Source of the DNA: Microbotryum silenes-acaulis
Lineage: Eukaryota; Basidiomycota; Microbotryomycetes; Microbotryales; Microbotryaceae
Assembly (NCBI GenBank): GCA_003665825.1
Contig: QPFY01000017.1
Span: forward strand, 558,001-622,000
Direction of reading: 5' to 3'
DNA length: 64,000 bases
In this document: one piece after another, positions 10,262 through 22,900 of the stretch
Position numbering within the stretch: the stretch's first letter is position 1
Layout of the letters: each line of letters begins with the position of its first letter
Made by a program: the position numbers and the translations under genes
Notes under the pieces: generated by a model
The model's input: only the letters and a program-made list of their open reading frames with translations
Told to the model about the DNA's origin: nothing
The model's database searches: none

Positions 10262-13200
10262 TCACATATCAAGCACATGCAAAATATCGTCCAGCTTCCT
10301 CACTGCATAGTCACACACACACGCACAGAGTGAAAAGTCAGCGACTCTCCCACGATCCCTTCCAAGAAATCGAGATCCGCCGAAGCGCAACGAACCTTGT
10401 ACTTTCTGCCTCGCCTTGAACCCATCCTTGTTGCCCGAAAACGCCTCCGAGATGCGTTCATTCTTGCGGTTCTGAATCTCCAACACCCGGTCCTCGACCG
10501 TGTTTTCCGCGATCAATTGAAACACTTTGACTTCGCGCGTTTGGCCGATACGGTAGCAGCGGTCGATGGCTGGAAGAGGGGCAGAGATCGGGGAAGAGTC
10601 AGCTGGGGAGTGCGTGGGAGGGTCCTTTTCCTGAAAGAACGGGGAGCGCACCTTGCGTTTCAATAGATCTGTGAGTGATGGGTACATTCCTTAGCATGTG
10701 CAGCAGAAACTCGCTAACTCATGCGTTCCAAACTCACGCTTGCCACCACGGATCCATCAAGAAGACCTGATTAGCGCACGTCAAGTTCAAGCCTGTACCG
10801 AATCCAAAATGAAATCAGGGCTTCAGTCCACCTCTCTTCAATATCAAGTCCATCACCCCAATTTCAGATACACTGACCTAAAGCACCAGCCTTCAAAGAA
10901 ATCAACATCACTGTCGGAGGTGGCTTCTCCCCCTTCTTAAGTCGGATCGACGCCGCCGGAGGCGCCTTGGAAAAGGCCTTGATCATGTCCTCCCGCTTGG
11001 CTTGGGTCATACTTCCGTCGAAGCGGCAGCTCGTGATGCCCGCTTGCTCAAGCGCGGCTTCGATGCAGTTGAGATGAGTGGTCCACTGCGGGTCCATCAT
11101 GCTGTTGGATCAGATGCGAACTCCCACACTCTTGACATCACGATTCGCTCACCTGGGAAAAGACCAAACTCTTGGCCGTCGGATCGGCCCGGAGCAATGT
11201 GATCAACCTCGCAATCTTGGGGGACGTCGCTCTGGCACCTTCCTTCTTTTGTCGTTCCAAGACCTCGGCTTCGTCGACCAGGCTCGCCGTTTCCGAGACC
11301 GCACCGTCCAGTTCGATCAGTTGGTCGTAGTCGATGGTGGTGCGACACATGGGGCAATCGCGTCGACGTCGTTCGTCGCCTTCGATGCAGGGCGAGCAGT
11401 ACAAGTGCTTGCACAGCGTCAAACGAGGATCGTTCGGCGTCTCACCACAGATCAAACACGTGCCTCCATGCGCCAGCTGCTGACGAAGTTCCATCTGCAG
11501 CTCGGACAATTCGGCTCGATCAAGCTTGCGATCGAAGGCGATGCTCTTCTCGAGCGAACGAGCGAGTTGGCGTTCGCGCACGGCTTTGAGGAACGACTCG
11601 GGGCAAAGCGAAGGGTCGCAGGCAAGCTGACGAAGACGCAAGAGCATGACGAGCACGTCCTGATAGTGCGAGTCAATCGTGTCCTTCTTCATGTACGTGC
11701 GCACAATGTCCTTGAGCTGCGCTTGGATCTCGTCGTACAGGGCTCGCGTGTCTGGATCGAGCTCGACGCGCAATTCGTAAAAGAGGATCTTGGGCAAGGT
11801 AACGAGCAACTTGCCCGTCGAGTCCTTCATATCCTTGGTGCGACACAGCGTCGTTGAGGCAACGATGGCGCGCAAGATCTTGGCACTGCTTTCGGTCGCG
11901 TTTTTGCCGTCACCGACGTACTTGAGCCACTCCTCACGGTTATCGAGAGGCTTGCACATGCGCAAAAAGGACATGATTGCGCCGAGATCGTCGGACGAGT
12001 TGACAATCGGGGTACCCGTGAGCACCCAGCGACGTTCGGCGATGAGCGTCGTGCACGCGATCGTCATCTTGGCCTTGGGGTTCTTGATGACGTGACCTTC
12101 GTCCAACACGACGCGGCGCCACTTGATCTGGTGCAACGTGTCGTGCTTTTTGGCCGGCACTTTGGCCTTCTTCTTATCCGGACCACCATTCTCCTCATCG
12201 GCCTCGGTCGTCGTCGCACGACTCGAGTTCGGGTCGGAGATCTCGGCAGCTAGCGTCTGGTACGTCGCGATGACGACGTCAAAGTTGCGCAGCTGCTTCT
12301 TCGTCAACGAGCGTCCGTCACCGTGATAGAGGTGCCACTTCAAACGCTTTGAGCCGACGTGGGTGTGCAGCTGACTCGTCCAATTCGAGGCCACCGAGAG
12401 TGGGCAGACTGCACAGTTGAACACAATTGAACAGGGGAGTCAATCATCAAATTAAGGCCCCAACCGATTTTCGAACTTGCACTCACCGATCAAGGTCATG
12501 TCATCGAACCTGTCATCCGGATCCTCCGGTTCGTCGAGCACGCCGTCCCCTGTATCATCCGTCGTGATGAGCGCTATCGTCGTCAAAGTCTTGCCCAAAC
12601 CCATCTCATCAGCCAAGACGCCTCCTCGCTTGAGCAGAGGTTTTTCGCGTTGCATGAGTTCGGTCGCGACGTTGTAAAAGAAGGGTTCGCCATTCGGATC
12701 GATCTTGCGTTGCCACAGTTGCACGGGAGGATCGTCGACCTTGCGAGGGAGGCGAGGGTGCTCCATGCGGATCATCCAAGCTAGACCTTGCTTTTGGAAC
12801 GGCATGAGGTCAGTTCTCATCGTCTTGTCCTTCTTCCCCGGCGGGCAAGGGTGCATCGGCAGTCGAGAGGGATCCAGTCCGCCTTCTTTGAAGAGCTCGC
12901 TGAGCGGGTCACCGCCGACGGCGCGCCGATCTTTTTCAATCATGAGCGCATGCATCATCAGTACTTCTTGCTTGAGCTGTGACGAGGATAAAGCGATGAA
13001 TATCAACAGAATGGCTTGTAAAATGAGTTCCGAGCCCGCACAGAAAAAGCTACCTTCTCCTGGTCGCTCATCATCGGCCCGCAGTTCGAACTCGCCGTCG
13101 ATCCTCCCCTCGACATCTTGAGGTCATTGGATTGGTTGTTGTGATTGGCAAGGACGCTCTTCGTAGCGCGTGCGAGCATCGTCGCTCGCTTGGCTCGGGA

Positions 13201-14265
13201 CGGGAAGAGCCAATCGAGACGCGGGTCTCGACCCACCGATCGCTTGCCCCAGATCGAGATGCAGCACGTGATCGAGGTAATCATATGCGTGCCTTTCGGA
13301 TCAACTGATGAAGGGGCACGCCTTGCAGTGTTAGTTTGCGCACACGAGCCCGATTGACGAGAAGGAATAGACCGACCTTCACCGGCCACACCTTCGAGCT
13401 CGATCAGATTTTCATCGAGAAGAGGGGCAAGTCGGGCGGCCAGACCTTTGGCAACCATGCCGATCTTTGCACCTCGTCGAGCGTGACTGACGGCGATGGC
13501 ATTTTGAGGATCGACCAGGTTGGTTCGGTCCTGTTTGGGTGGGCAAGTCCGGGCGAAGAGGTCAGTCTGAATTCGGCGAGCAAGTAGCCGGAAGCTTTAG
13601 CTCAGGAGGCGTACCCTTTTGAATTCGAGTTTCATTCCTGGCTTGACTGTGAATCAGGAAAAAAATCGACGATCAGCCCCCTCTGGTGCAACCTGAGCTC
13701 GCCGTGGGCCCCACTCCTGCGAGCTCTCGCTCGATCTCGAGTGATGATCGCTCTTGACTCACGCGTCTTGACCCCGCCATAATGTTTGGTTCCATTGACA
13801 TTGGCCAAAGGGATCTGGCCAATCACGATGTCCTCATCCTCATCCAAACCATCCTCAACACGGCCAATGTGCTTCTCGTCCTCGCCGAGCTCGTTCGCGT
13901 CGACGGGATCGGCTCGCTCCTCCTCGTCGTTGTCATCATCATGGACATCGTCATCGTTCCCGTCGTGCGAGGCCAACTCTTTGCCCTTGTTGCTCGGAGA
14001 CGACTTCTACAGAGGGCGAGGAATGGTCAGTGGTGGATTTGTTATGATATCCGATCCCAGTAGTTCACCTCACCTGAGTCAGATCCAGCACTTTTTTGTT
14101 CGTCGGCTTGGCTTTGAGCACGAGCTGATCCTCAATCTTGAACTTTGAGCTCGAAGCCACGACCAACACTTCATCATCTTCCCCAGCAGCGTTGCTCAGG
14201 TCGATCTGCATTCGGTCCGGACTGGATGAACGAGTTGGGGAGGACGAGAACATGGCCGCGACCAT
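10262..14265 (-). CDS. RAD5: HLTF/Rad5-type SNF2 ATPase with HIRAN and RING domains
   Basis: DNA-damage-tolerance translocase and E3 ligase type protein (replication-fork remodelling, PCNA polyubiquitination in this family). Twelve exons join in phase: complement(14074..14265, 13763..14006, 13615..13646, 13377..13530, 13054..13292, 12487..12976, 11153..12408, 10878..11085, 10738..10792, 10652..10668, 10396..10569, 10262..10302), giving 1033 residues, close to human HLTF (1009). Order of domains: acidic N-terminus; HIRAN domain around residues 145-260 (DPQNAIAV, VAKGLAARLAPLLDE); SNF2 N-lobe with Walker A ADEMGLGKT and box LDEGH; a C3HC4 RING between the lobes at about 766-806 (CLIC, CKHLYCSPC, CPMC); helicase C-lobe ending with DRCYRIGQTREVKV. 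The HIRAN plus inserted RING arrangement separates it from Rad16. The 17-nt exon 10 encodes part of the conserved segment between motifs V and VI. The symbol follows the family; HLTF orthology is equally apt. Confidence 0.9.
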
Positions 14266-14508
14266 GCTCGCTCTTGTGCGTGAGAGTGAAAGGGGAAGCT
14301 GCTTAGTAGGAGCGTGACTTTGCGCGACCGAAGCGAGCGGCCGCGCGCGAAGTGCCCTGAATCCGAGCTGGGGAAATCACACTATACTAAGATCATCGCG
14401 CCAGGGCGTGATTTGCCATTTGCTGGAGCGCGATACGTTTGTATTCTCTCCAAAGCGCTGACACTTTCCCGGTATTATATTCACATTCACTGATGAGGGT
14501 ACTACTAA

Positions 14509-15130
14509 TCATATTATGAATATGTTTTGACAAAGGTTTTTAGACCGCGTCCCCTCCGAAGTGGATATATACGAAATGTACGGACGTGTGGCGAACAGCT
14601 GCCTAGACAGGCGGGTCATCCTTCTTACCCAGAATAGAGTCAAGTTTTTATACCTTGCCTTCCACTTTCTCCCGTCCACAAAGGCTGTATCCCAAACTTC
14701 GTCTCCTCCGGCGACCGTTCCGTCGATGTCCGCGCCACCCGGTTCGGAAACTTTGACCCCGATCATCAGAGGGATGTCGCTCCTATCCTCCTTCAAAGTG
14801 ACCGTCTCGAGCAATTTACTCCTCGTCACAGGCCACTCTGTCTCCCCCCATCTACACATCGACCGTCCTGACAACTTCCGAACATAGTACGTGAACCCCA
14901 CCCGTAGAGCATTCCCTCCCACCACCGGCGCGCGAAACGAACCGCCTTTAATCGATCACTAGGACCGTCCTCTCCGCCAATGCCGTCCAGAATGATTGTC
15001 ATAGGAGGAGGAGGTAGGAGTGTCCGAGACTGGACCGCCTGTGTGTCAACTTCTTCGTCGGAAGGGGAGGTGATGAAGAAGAAGATTGTCGAGTTGATGC
15101 CACCTTTGGAAGGAAGGTGATGAACAATTC
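14509..15130 (-). CDS. possible gene of unknown function, structure unresolved
   Basis: Two minus-strand frames have a coding look but I could not join them. One (about 14990-15130) includes INSTIFFFITSPSDEEVD and MTIILDGIGGEDGP. The other ends at 14509 and reads EPGGADIDGTVAGGDEVWD then FVDGRKWKARYKNLTLFWV. The second begins with a non-ATG codon, so an upstream exon would be needed. No family is recognised. It may be the 3' part of the degenerate membrane-protein gene just upstream, or a separate unknown gene. Confidence 0.25.
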
Positions 15131-15203
15131 ATCAGAGGGGGAATCACTGCAGTGCGTTTCTACTCGTCTTGAGGCCACGCTTTAGAATCTCCCCCCATAC
15201 TCA

Positions 15204-16106
15204 CTATCGATACTGTACACACTCAAACAGAACCCACCCGACCTCACGTCCATGCAACGAAGCAAGAATCACGACCGTGACGTTCGTAAGCGTCGAAGCA
15301 TACAACTCCGATGCGCCAATCGTCGCGCTCGGGGAAACTTCGATCGGTAAATGGCGGTAATGAACGCGGCAGTGAGGAACAGGTTCGTCGACGCATTGAT
15401 AACCACGAGGGTTGTCGTGGAGAAGCGCTCAAGTCCGATTTCGCAGGTACAATCGCTTTGCCGTCGACTGGCCATGAGGAGGCTGGCTTCGGCACACCAG
15501 AGAATGAGGAAACCACAACATGCGAGGTACCAGCGATTCTTCCAAACGAGACTGACGACCTTGTTCCGAGGTTGAGTAGACGAGGTACACGCGCTCCACT
15601 GGCCAAAAAGGTGATCCGAGAGCTTGAGATCAGTCTTCTTCCGATGAGGGTACGTTTGAGAACAGGAGGCGTATTCAGGAAGACCCTAATCAACATCTTG
15701 CCGGCCGAATACACGAGACGCACCACCTGTCAGACTCAAAAAACGAAGAAGAAGATCTGGTGAGTTTCTAAGCCCTCATGGAAGGCAGGCTAGCGCTTGT
15801 GTCCACCAGATTGCAACGGCGCACGCTGCACTTGACGACGTTCCAAGCAACTGGAACGCCGACGTCCAATGCCCAACACCAGTATACCGAGGGAGTACAC
15901 AAACACGAACCCATCCAGCAGACTGAGGAGCACAATGAGTGGGTTGAAGCTGAATCTGAGTCAGGCGTCCGTCCTCGAAGAACCAGGAACTCGGAGACTA
16001 TGGAGGTGAGGGTGAGTACTAGTAAACCAAAGGCGACGAGCGAGGGCACTTCGGGTTGATTGATAGGCCATACCCTAGGCCCAGGTGGGGTGGCGGAGCT
16101 CGCCAT
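15204..16106 (-). pseudogene. multi-span membrane protein gene with apparent frameshifts
   Basis: From an ATG at 16106 the minus strand encodes hydrophobic segments that continue only by changing frame. VPSLVAFGLLVLTLTSIVSE is in the first frame; after about 15955 a second frame carries NPLIVLLSLLDGFVFVYSLG; an exon from about 15690 (after TTGATTAG) reads WYLACCGFLILWCAEASLLM and then LVVINASTNLFLTAAFITAI; after about 15320 the frame changes again to YASTLTNVTVVILASLHGRE followed by VGWVLFECV. The pattern is like fungal multi-pass (about 7-TM) membrane proteins. No GT-AG pair with matching phase repairs the first or last junction, so frameshift mutations (or base-calling errors) are the simplest reading. 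No exact family can be named. Confidence 0.4.
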
Positions 16107-17537
16107 GCTCAACGTCAAACAATTTAGACGACAAGCCGTGGTGTAGAAGAAGGTACTGCTTCAGTAATGGCTGGGCTGGACTGCGCAGTTGACTGTCGAG
16201 TGGGCAAGATGACCACAGCAGCCTGCGGCGAACGCCAACTCCGCTCGAGCGTCCAGATGGTGAGGGGTCGCTCACGAGCTAGACGAATAAGAGTTGGGGT
16301 ACTCAGCGAATATATGACCCTTCATAGGAAGCAGGAAGAGACACAGATGTAGGATTCTTACATTTCAGCTAATCAAGACATCGCCGATGAAGTCGGGCCC
16401 TGTCGGGCGCGCGAAATTGAATGCAGTTATGCGGTTCGCCGATCGTCGATCTGCAGATATTGCGGCCCGCTGAAGTTATTTTCGCTTTCGTCATGTGGCT
16501 TGCCAGCGAATGCGTTTCCTGAGAATTGGGATGGATATCTTCACGTTTTCACATCGATAATCGCTTTGAATTATATCGAGTCGACTGGGAATCGATACAA
16601 GTGATACAACGCCCTACTCCAGAGGCTGGAAGGGTGGCTCTGTCCGCCATGATTCGGAACCACTCCTGAAAGACTGACGGAGAGGCCCGATAAGTCCAGC
16701 CAAGTCCGCCGGCGCGGGATCGCAAGAACCACGCTGACTTACCTATCACTCAAGCCGCAGCCAACTACGCAGAGGATCTGTCGTCCCAAATGTCTACCTA
16801 GGTACCTAATAGGCAAGGCATTGAGGATATGGGCAGGTCTTTAGGGCGCGCTCCGAGTCAAAGCGGCAAAAGGCACGAATCTCGATGCATGCCTGTCGGA
16901 GATCCAGTCCCTCGAACCCGACCTTGATTAACCAGAGCAAGACAGTGTCACATCCAGCTTCCTCAGTGCTCACATGGTACCTACCTACCTAACTACCTAC
17001 ACAGTACCGGTACCCAATCGCTTCCAATCTTTTAAATACACTGTGCGCATAATCTTCGTCGCATTCCCACGCATGCGGAGTTTCCGCTCGCGTTGGAGCA
17101 AGCGACGTCACGGAAGCGAGTTTCCCTGACCTCTTATTACGAGCTTCCAAAACTGGACCTCATTCTGAATCTGGCAAGCCAAGTTCCGAGAGTGAATACT
17201 TTTTCTACTTTATCGGGTGAGAGCAGCATGTTCCTAGGGATGTTTCGACGATGGTTCAACTACACACTTTATTCGCAAGCTCCACAAAGCCTCGCTTTCA
17301 AGGGGTGCTGCTGAGCCTTAACCTCAGACTGATGTCGCCTGAACCCCACCTGAACCCCACCTGAACCCTTCCTCACCATGGCCCGACGCTTCGCCGCATG
17401 CTCAGGCAACGACGCTGATGAGACCATCTTTGAATTCTCAAACAGTTGTCTTGATTGTGTTCCATGACGGTGGTGACATAAGCACAGTACTCACTAAGGT
17501 AGAATAGGTAGCCTAGAAAACGGTTTCGGTCCGCCGA
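16107..17537. other. intergenic
   Basis: About 1.4 kb without a supported gene. It includes short CCTA/ACCT-rich runs near 16980-17010 (TACCTACCTACCTAACTACC) and a CTGAACCCCAC direct repeat near 17337-17365. Nothing else is recognisable. Confidence 0.45.
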
Positions 17538-19159
17538 TCAATCAAACTCCAGCGGAGGTGGAGGTGGAAGTGCCGAGAAGCTGGCATGTTCACCCAACAT
17601 TATCCCATTCAAGTCCCTTACCTTTGTTCCTCGACCTTCATCCGCAAACGTCTCACCCGTCCCTCCCCTGCCTTGTGAAGAACCCCACGGCGCCAATAGG
17701 TTCGCCGTCGAAGCCGCCGAGGAAAGGGGCAAAGCCAACGTCGCCGTTGAAGCTGCGGCCGAGCCATGGGCTGAGACGGAAGGTCCGTTACGAAGGACAT
17801 CTTCGGAAGAGTTGTCGTTCGAGTTGCTGGTCACGTCAACGCGTTGCCAGAAGGAGCTGCCTTCGATGAAAGGCTTGCGGTCGTCCGCGTCGGGATCGAG
17901 GTCTTCGGATTCGGGATCGGTAGGGATGTCTCTCGCATCGTCGACGTAGCTTTGAGGTAGGCTTTCCTCCTCTTCGTTCGGCAGTTGGTGAGTTGGTACG
18001 ATTGTGTATGAGATGTTGTTGGACCCGGATGCGTAAGCTTCACCATCGCCATGATCAAGCGAGGTGACCCGCCTCCTCTGACGTGGTAGGTCCTCCCAGG
18101 GCGAAGCTTTCCGTTTCCCCCTCGCTTTCATCGACATGGACGAGGTCCAAGGTGCATCCTCACGCATCCGAACGTCGTACAGCTGATCATCCTCTGCTAC
18201 GGAGATCTTTGGCGCAGCGTACGAGGTTCCGATACTGACGTTGAGCGCACCACCTATACGACTCGTCGACGCCTCAGATGTCCCGAAATTGAAGTTGTTC
18301 GCCGAGCTTTGCAACTGAGCGTTCCGAGCTACGACCTCATCATCGGACCCGGGTTCGTGATCGTCGTACGCCTTGCGTCGTTTGGCTTGGGCTTCGAACC
18401 TCGCAAGTCGGTCGGCAGCGAACGGGCTGTGGGTCGGTGGGAGCTCGAAGTTTCGGTCAGTTGAGATTCGTGACTGGAACAGCTTAGGGGCCTGTGCGAC
18501 GCGTCTGTCATGACAGTGGCCAGATGAACGTACCCAAAGGTGAGGTACTCGACCTGATGGTAGAACAGTCGATGATCAAACGTTGTATGATAGATGTAAG
18601 GACCAAGGTCGGCTAAAGCTTGACGTACCATGGCAAAGGGCAGCTCAGCCCATCCTCTTTCGATCTTGTACTTTGCGACTGCATGCCAAGGAGATGGGGG
18701 CAGGTACATCGTCAGGACGTTGAGTTGAGAGTGTTGGCAAGACCTTTAGACCTTTAAAAGCTCGCTCACACTCTATCCGAGTCGTCATCCTGTTGAGAAT
18801 CTGTGATAGAACACGGGCGAACAGGCCCAGTTCGGTCAGCGTGTCCGCTCAGTGATTCGCAATCGGGCTATGGAGATACCTACCTCCTCACTCCGTTGCT
18901 TCCTCGCCTGAAGATCAGTTTGCGTACTATGAATCACACGGGGTGAAGTACCCGAGAGGAACGGTGATGGGATATAACAGCCTTGCCGCGTGTTCAAGGG
19001 GTCGAACGGGAGAGAGACGTGGGAGCTAGGTTCCTCCGAGGTCGAGGTTGACTGAGAGCCCTGGGCTGGAGGTAGCTCGACGCTGGACGCTGCCGTGTCA
19101 TCCATCGATTCGGTTCCGGTTGGGGTGTTGATGGGCGTGTTGCTGCCAGTTGGCGTCAT
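17538..19159 (-). CDS. unknown protein, low-complexity ends with a conserved-looking core
   Basis: Four exons join in phase: complement(18884..19159), complement(18772..18800), complement(18530..18743) and complement(17538..18491), for about 490 residues. The first ATG of the frame is at 19159; upstream codons are GTG/TTG only. The N-terminus is Ser/Thr/Pro-rich. The best-ordered part spans exons 2-3: ILNRMTTRIE, then YLPPSPWHAVAKYKIERGW, LPFAMVRQALADLGPYIYHT and FYHQVEYLTFGY. After that the chain is polar and disordered, with a basic patch (MKARGKRKAS, RQRRRV) that could be a nuclear localisation signal and an acidic stretch (DPESEDLDPDADD). There is no signal peptide. No family is recognised. 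It is divergent from the SCH9-type kinase and may share its promoter region. Confidence 0.6.
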
Positions 19160-19998
19160 TGCCCTGGTGAGGGGCACACGGCAAAGCGCGAGACGGTTGC
19201 CTCCTCCTAGCGCCAGGTTGGCGAGAGGAAGTGGGGGTGAGACAAACAGCGCGCGTTGCTCTCACTGCTGGCCAGCGCCCCGGCCCTGAGTCCGGATAAA
19301 GGGCTCAATTTGACAGGGACGACCGAAGAGGAGTAACTGAACCCATTGTGTGATAAAATTCGAGACACGAGACACGCGAACTCGATGATTTTCAGGTATT
19401 TCCTCCGCTTTGTTCTCAGCCGTGGACTGAAGGAAGAAATTTGTGACTTTGGACACGTGCAAGCGCCCAAAAGTAGCCTAGTCTTCCTACCTCTCGCCGA
19501 TCGTTCCACTGAAAATTCGCCGCGAGTTGCAGGCAAGCAGAGAGCAGTAGGTACATTGGCAAGCTCAAGTGGGCTTGATAATTTCTTTTCGAGTTGCATT
19601 GTGTCAATTGATTTTTTGCAGACCGAGATAAATGCGACTCGAATATCGCACGAAAAGCTCAATCGAATCCATTGCGAAAGGAAGCTCGTCGACGAGCCTG
19701 CAAAAGCGTTGATCCGACGACGGCGTCGATATCCCTTGACTCGCCTCGCGCTTTCGCCGGTCAGCCTCGACACACCGGTCGACACCGGTCGACACCAAAC
19801 CCTCGTTTTGTTCTCTGGCATACCCGCACGAAGCTTAGCCATCCCTTGCCGTCCAGAATTGGTCTTTTATATACCACCGCCCGCCCGTCGCCCAGGGCTT
19901 GGCTTTGACACAGCCGCACGCCGCCTCCGCTGCCCTTTGGTCCTCCGTCGTCCTCGTCCTTGGGATCCTCGGCTTTGTCATCCTCGTCGCGTCTTCCC
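19160..19998. promoter_or_regulatory. divergent promoter region between the unknown gene and SCH9
   Basis: Roughly 840 bases lie between two divergent ATGs. A TATA-like TTTTATATA stands at about 19865-19873, some 130 bases upstream of the kinase ATG, and a direct repeat CACCGGTCGACACCGGTCGA lies near 19778-19797. Both observations are direct; promoter function is inferred from position. Confidence 0.4.
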
Positions 19999-22900
19999 AT
20001 GGCACCATCCAACATGCTCAAATTCTTCGGAGGCGTATCAGGACCGCAGGACCAAGTCACGCCCAAGGCGTCGTCGCAGTCGCAGACGAACCCGTTCGAT
20101 TTACTGCCCAGTTCGGTGGTCGCGCCTACGCCGCTAGCTAGCGCGGCGCAGCGCTCATCGTCGATTGCCTCACTCGCGGCGTTGCTGCCAAGTGGGGCCA
20201 GGACACCCACCCACAAACGTGACTCGACCTCGACCGCAGCCGGAGTCCAAGCTTCTCCGGGAGTGATGGCCTCGCCAGGGGGCGGAGGGGCGCAACAGCA
20301 GCAGTCGTTCTTTGGCCGAGACTCCGGACCAGGAGACGTGACCCCGGGCGGCCCAGCGACCATGGGCGCCGCGCCTTTCACTCTTGGAGGCGTACCCACC
20401 ACAGGTGAGAGCAGCTGCTTCCCATTCATTCTCATTTCGCGGTTCCATCCCTCCGCTCCCCGGCCACGCCCAGACCGAATCACGAGGAAACCGATGAGCA
20501 ATTCTGACTTTCCCATTAAGAGAACAATTACGATACGGGACTAGAGAGCTCGTTCTCCTATTCGTCTCCGCAAGCGCCTTTTTGTCGAGAGGCTGCTCCG
20601 AGAACGAGCGAACGAGGTCGTGACGGCACAAACTGCGGGCGTGAGCACATTGGCGTCATCATTCCTCTCGACGTGTCTCGGGCGTGCGGCCACCGGCTCC
20701 GACCGGAGACGGCGCGCGCAGGCTGGCTCGCGGGGCGGGTGCGCTAGGCGCGTCGGAGCGACTGGCCGCGTCATGCTCGCGCGGCCCATGTTCCCGCGAC
20801 GGGGAGCTTTTCGGTGCTTCCTCCTGATCGCAGCAACTCGTCACTGACCACCTCAATCCTCTTCTGCCGTCCGCTCTTTCCATATCTCCGCCCCCTCTCT
20901 GAATCCGCACCTCCGGTCTCGCACCATGCCCTCGATCCCGTCCGTAGCCATCTCGCGAGTTGAGCCCGACTTCTCCTTCAAGACCCAACCTGCTGCGCTT
21001 GCTCGACGGAGAGACAACACCTCGGCACCCAAGGGAAAACTGTTGATCAAACTCATCGCTGCACGACAGATCTCGGCCCCTTCCTCCGGGTCGAGACCGT
21101 ACGTCGTTGTCACCTTTGACCAGAACGAGTTCGTCAGTCGGGAACCCGTCCACGAGCAGGAGCGCGAAACGACCGGGTCGGCTAAACCCAAGACCGAGGC
21201 CGCCACCGTACGACTGGCCCATTCGCCTGGTCCGACCGCTGCAGTCGCCTTGTCGAAGGAGGGTCCGTCACGCACCGACAGCCCTTCACCCGCTTCGTCG
21301 TCGTCGTCGTCAGAAGGACTTCCAGCCGCGGCCATCTCGGTCAACATGTCACCCAACTCGTCGGCACTTAGTCGAGCATTGTACCAGAACGGAGGAGGAG
21401 CGATGTTACACCCTGCACCACTCGCATCAGCACCGAAAACGACGGCGACGCCGATCGCCCCCGTCGCACTGGCGCCACCCGCGGAAGAGAATGACGACGC
21501 CAAAATGATGTCTATCTCGCAGCCGATTTTGAGCGAGTTGCTCAGTTTATCCGCCTACAACCCTACATGGAAGCAGGAAGTCTTGTTGTGAGCTGTCTTT
21601 CGGTCGATGTTGGTCGTATTGTCAGCAAGAGACCGAGCTTATCCTTTGGTTCCCTGGCGCAGTGACGTTATGAATGAGAAATCGGTCGTGCAGGTGCAGA
21701 TTTATGATCGGGCAGTCGAGGAAGAGATGTTCTTGGGATTATGCGAGATCCGACCCAAGCTCGTCAACAACCATATCATTGACGAGTGGTTCCCGTGAGT
21801 TCTTTTACGTTTCGGGGCTGGATCGACGGGCACTGACCTGTTTGGTGCGGCCGAACTAGACTTCGACCGCGGTCAGAGGACGAACTGGTTACAGGAGAGA
21901 TTCGGATTCAGATCCGATACGAGAAGTTCGATGTAAGTTTCGGCTTCTTTTACTTTGAACTCTTTTCGTGGTGATTGGGAAGCTGATTAGGTTTACCTCG
22001 GCTCTTCTCCACCCAGGTCAAGAAGGGTCTGTCCGTACACGATTTTGACTTTCTACGCATGATCGGCAAGGGCACCTTCGGTCGAGTCTTCCAAGTGCGC
22101 AAAAAAGACACGAAGCGCATCTACGCCATGAAGGTTTTGTCGAAGCGAGAGATCGTGGCCAAAAAGGAGGTTGCGCACACGATTGGCGAACGCAAGATCT
22201 TGCAACGGTCGTCGGACTCGCCGTTTTTGCTCGGACTCAAATTCTCGTTCCAGTCCGAGACGGATCTATACCTGATCATGGACTACAAGTCTGGCGGAGA
22301 GCTTTTCCATCACTTGCAAAAAGGTTTGTCGTACCGCTTGTGCCCTACGCCAGTGCAGGCACCCAGCTAACCTTCCGATGTCGTCTTTCTCAGAGGGTCG
22401 ATTCACAGAGGATCGAGCAAGGTTCTACACGGCCGAAATCACTTTAGCATTCGAGCATCTACACAAGTTCGACATCGTCTATCGGTATGTTGCGTCGGAT
22501 CAACTCCTTGCTTTGTCACTTGAGCGCTGACTTATGGCCCTTGTCGTGTAGTGACTTGAAACCCGAAAACATCTTACTGGACGCGACAGGGCATATCGTG
22601 CTGTGCGACTTTGGTCTCTCCAAACCCGACCTGCCCTCCGACGCGCTCACCAACACCTTCTGCGGTACAACCGAGTATCTCGCTCCAGAAGTTCTGCTCG
22701 ACGATCATGGCTACTCGAAACTGGTCGATTTCTGGTCGCTCGGTGTCTTGCTCTTCGAGATGTGTTGCGGTTGGAGTCCTTTCTACGCAGAGGACACGCA
22801 GCAGATGTACAAGTTGATCTGCTTCGGCAAGGTCAAGTTCCCTCGGGGTGTGATCGGTGAAGACGGCAAACAGTTCGTCAAGGGGCTGCTGAATCGTAAC

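Noticed and set aside
10310..10330. CACACACACGCACA repeat as a microsatellite of interest
   Set aside because: It is short and lies in the last intron of the helicase gene, with no sign of function.
11078..11857. 259-codon + strand frame inside the helicase gene
   Set aside because: It is antisense to the SNF2/RING exon, a shadow of its codon bias.
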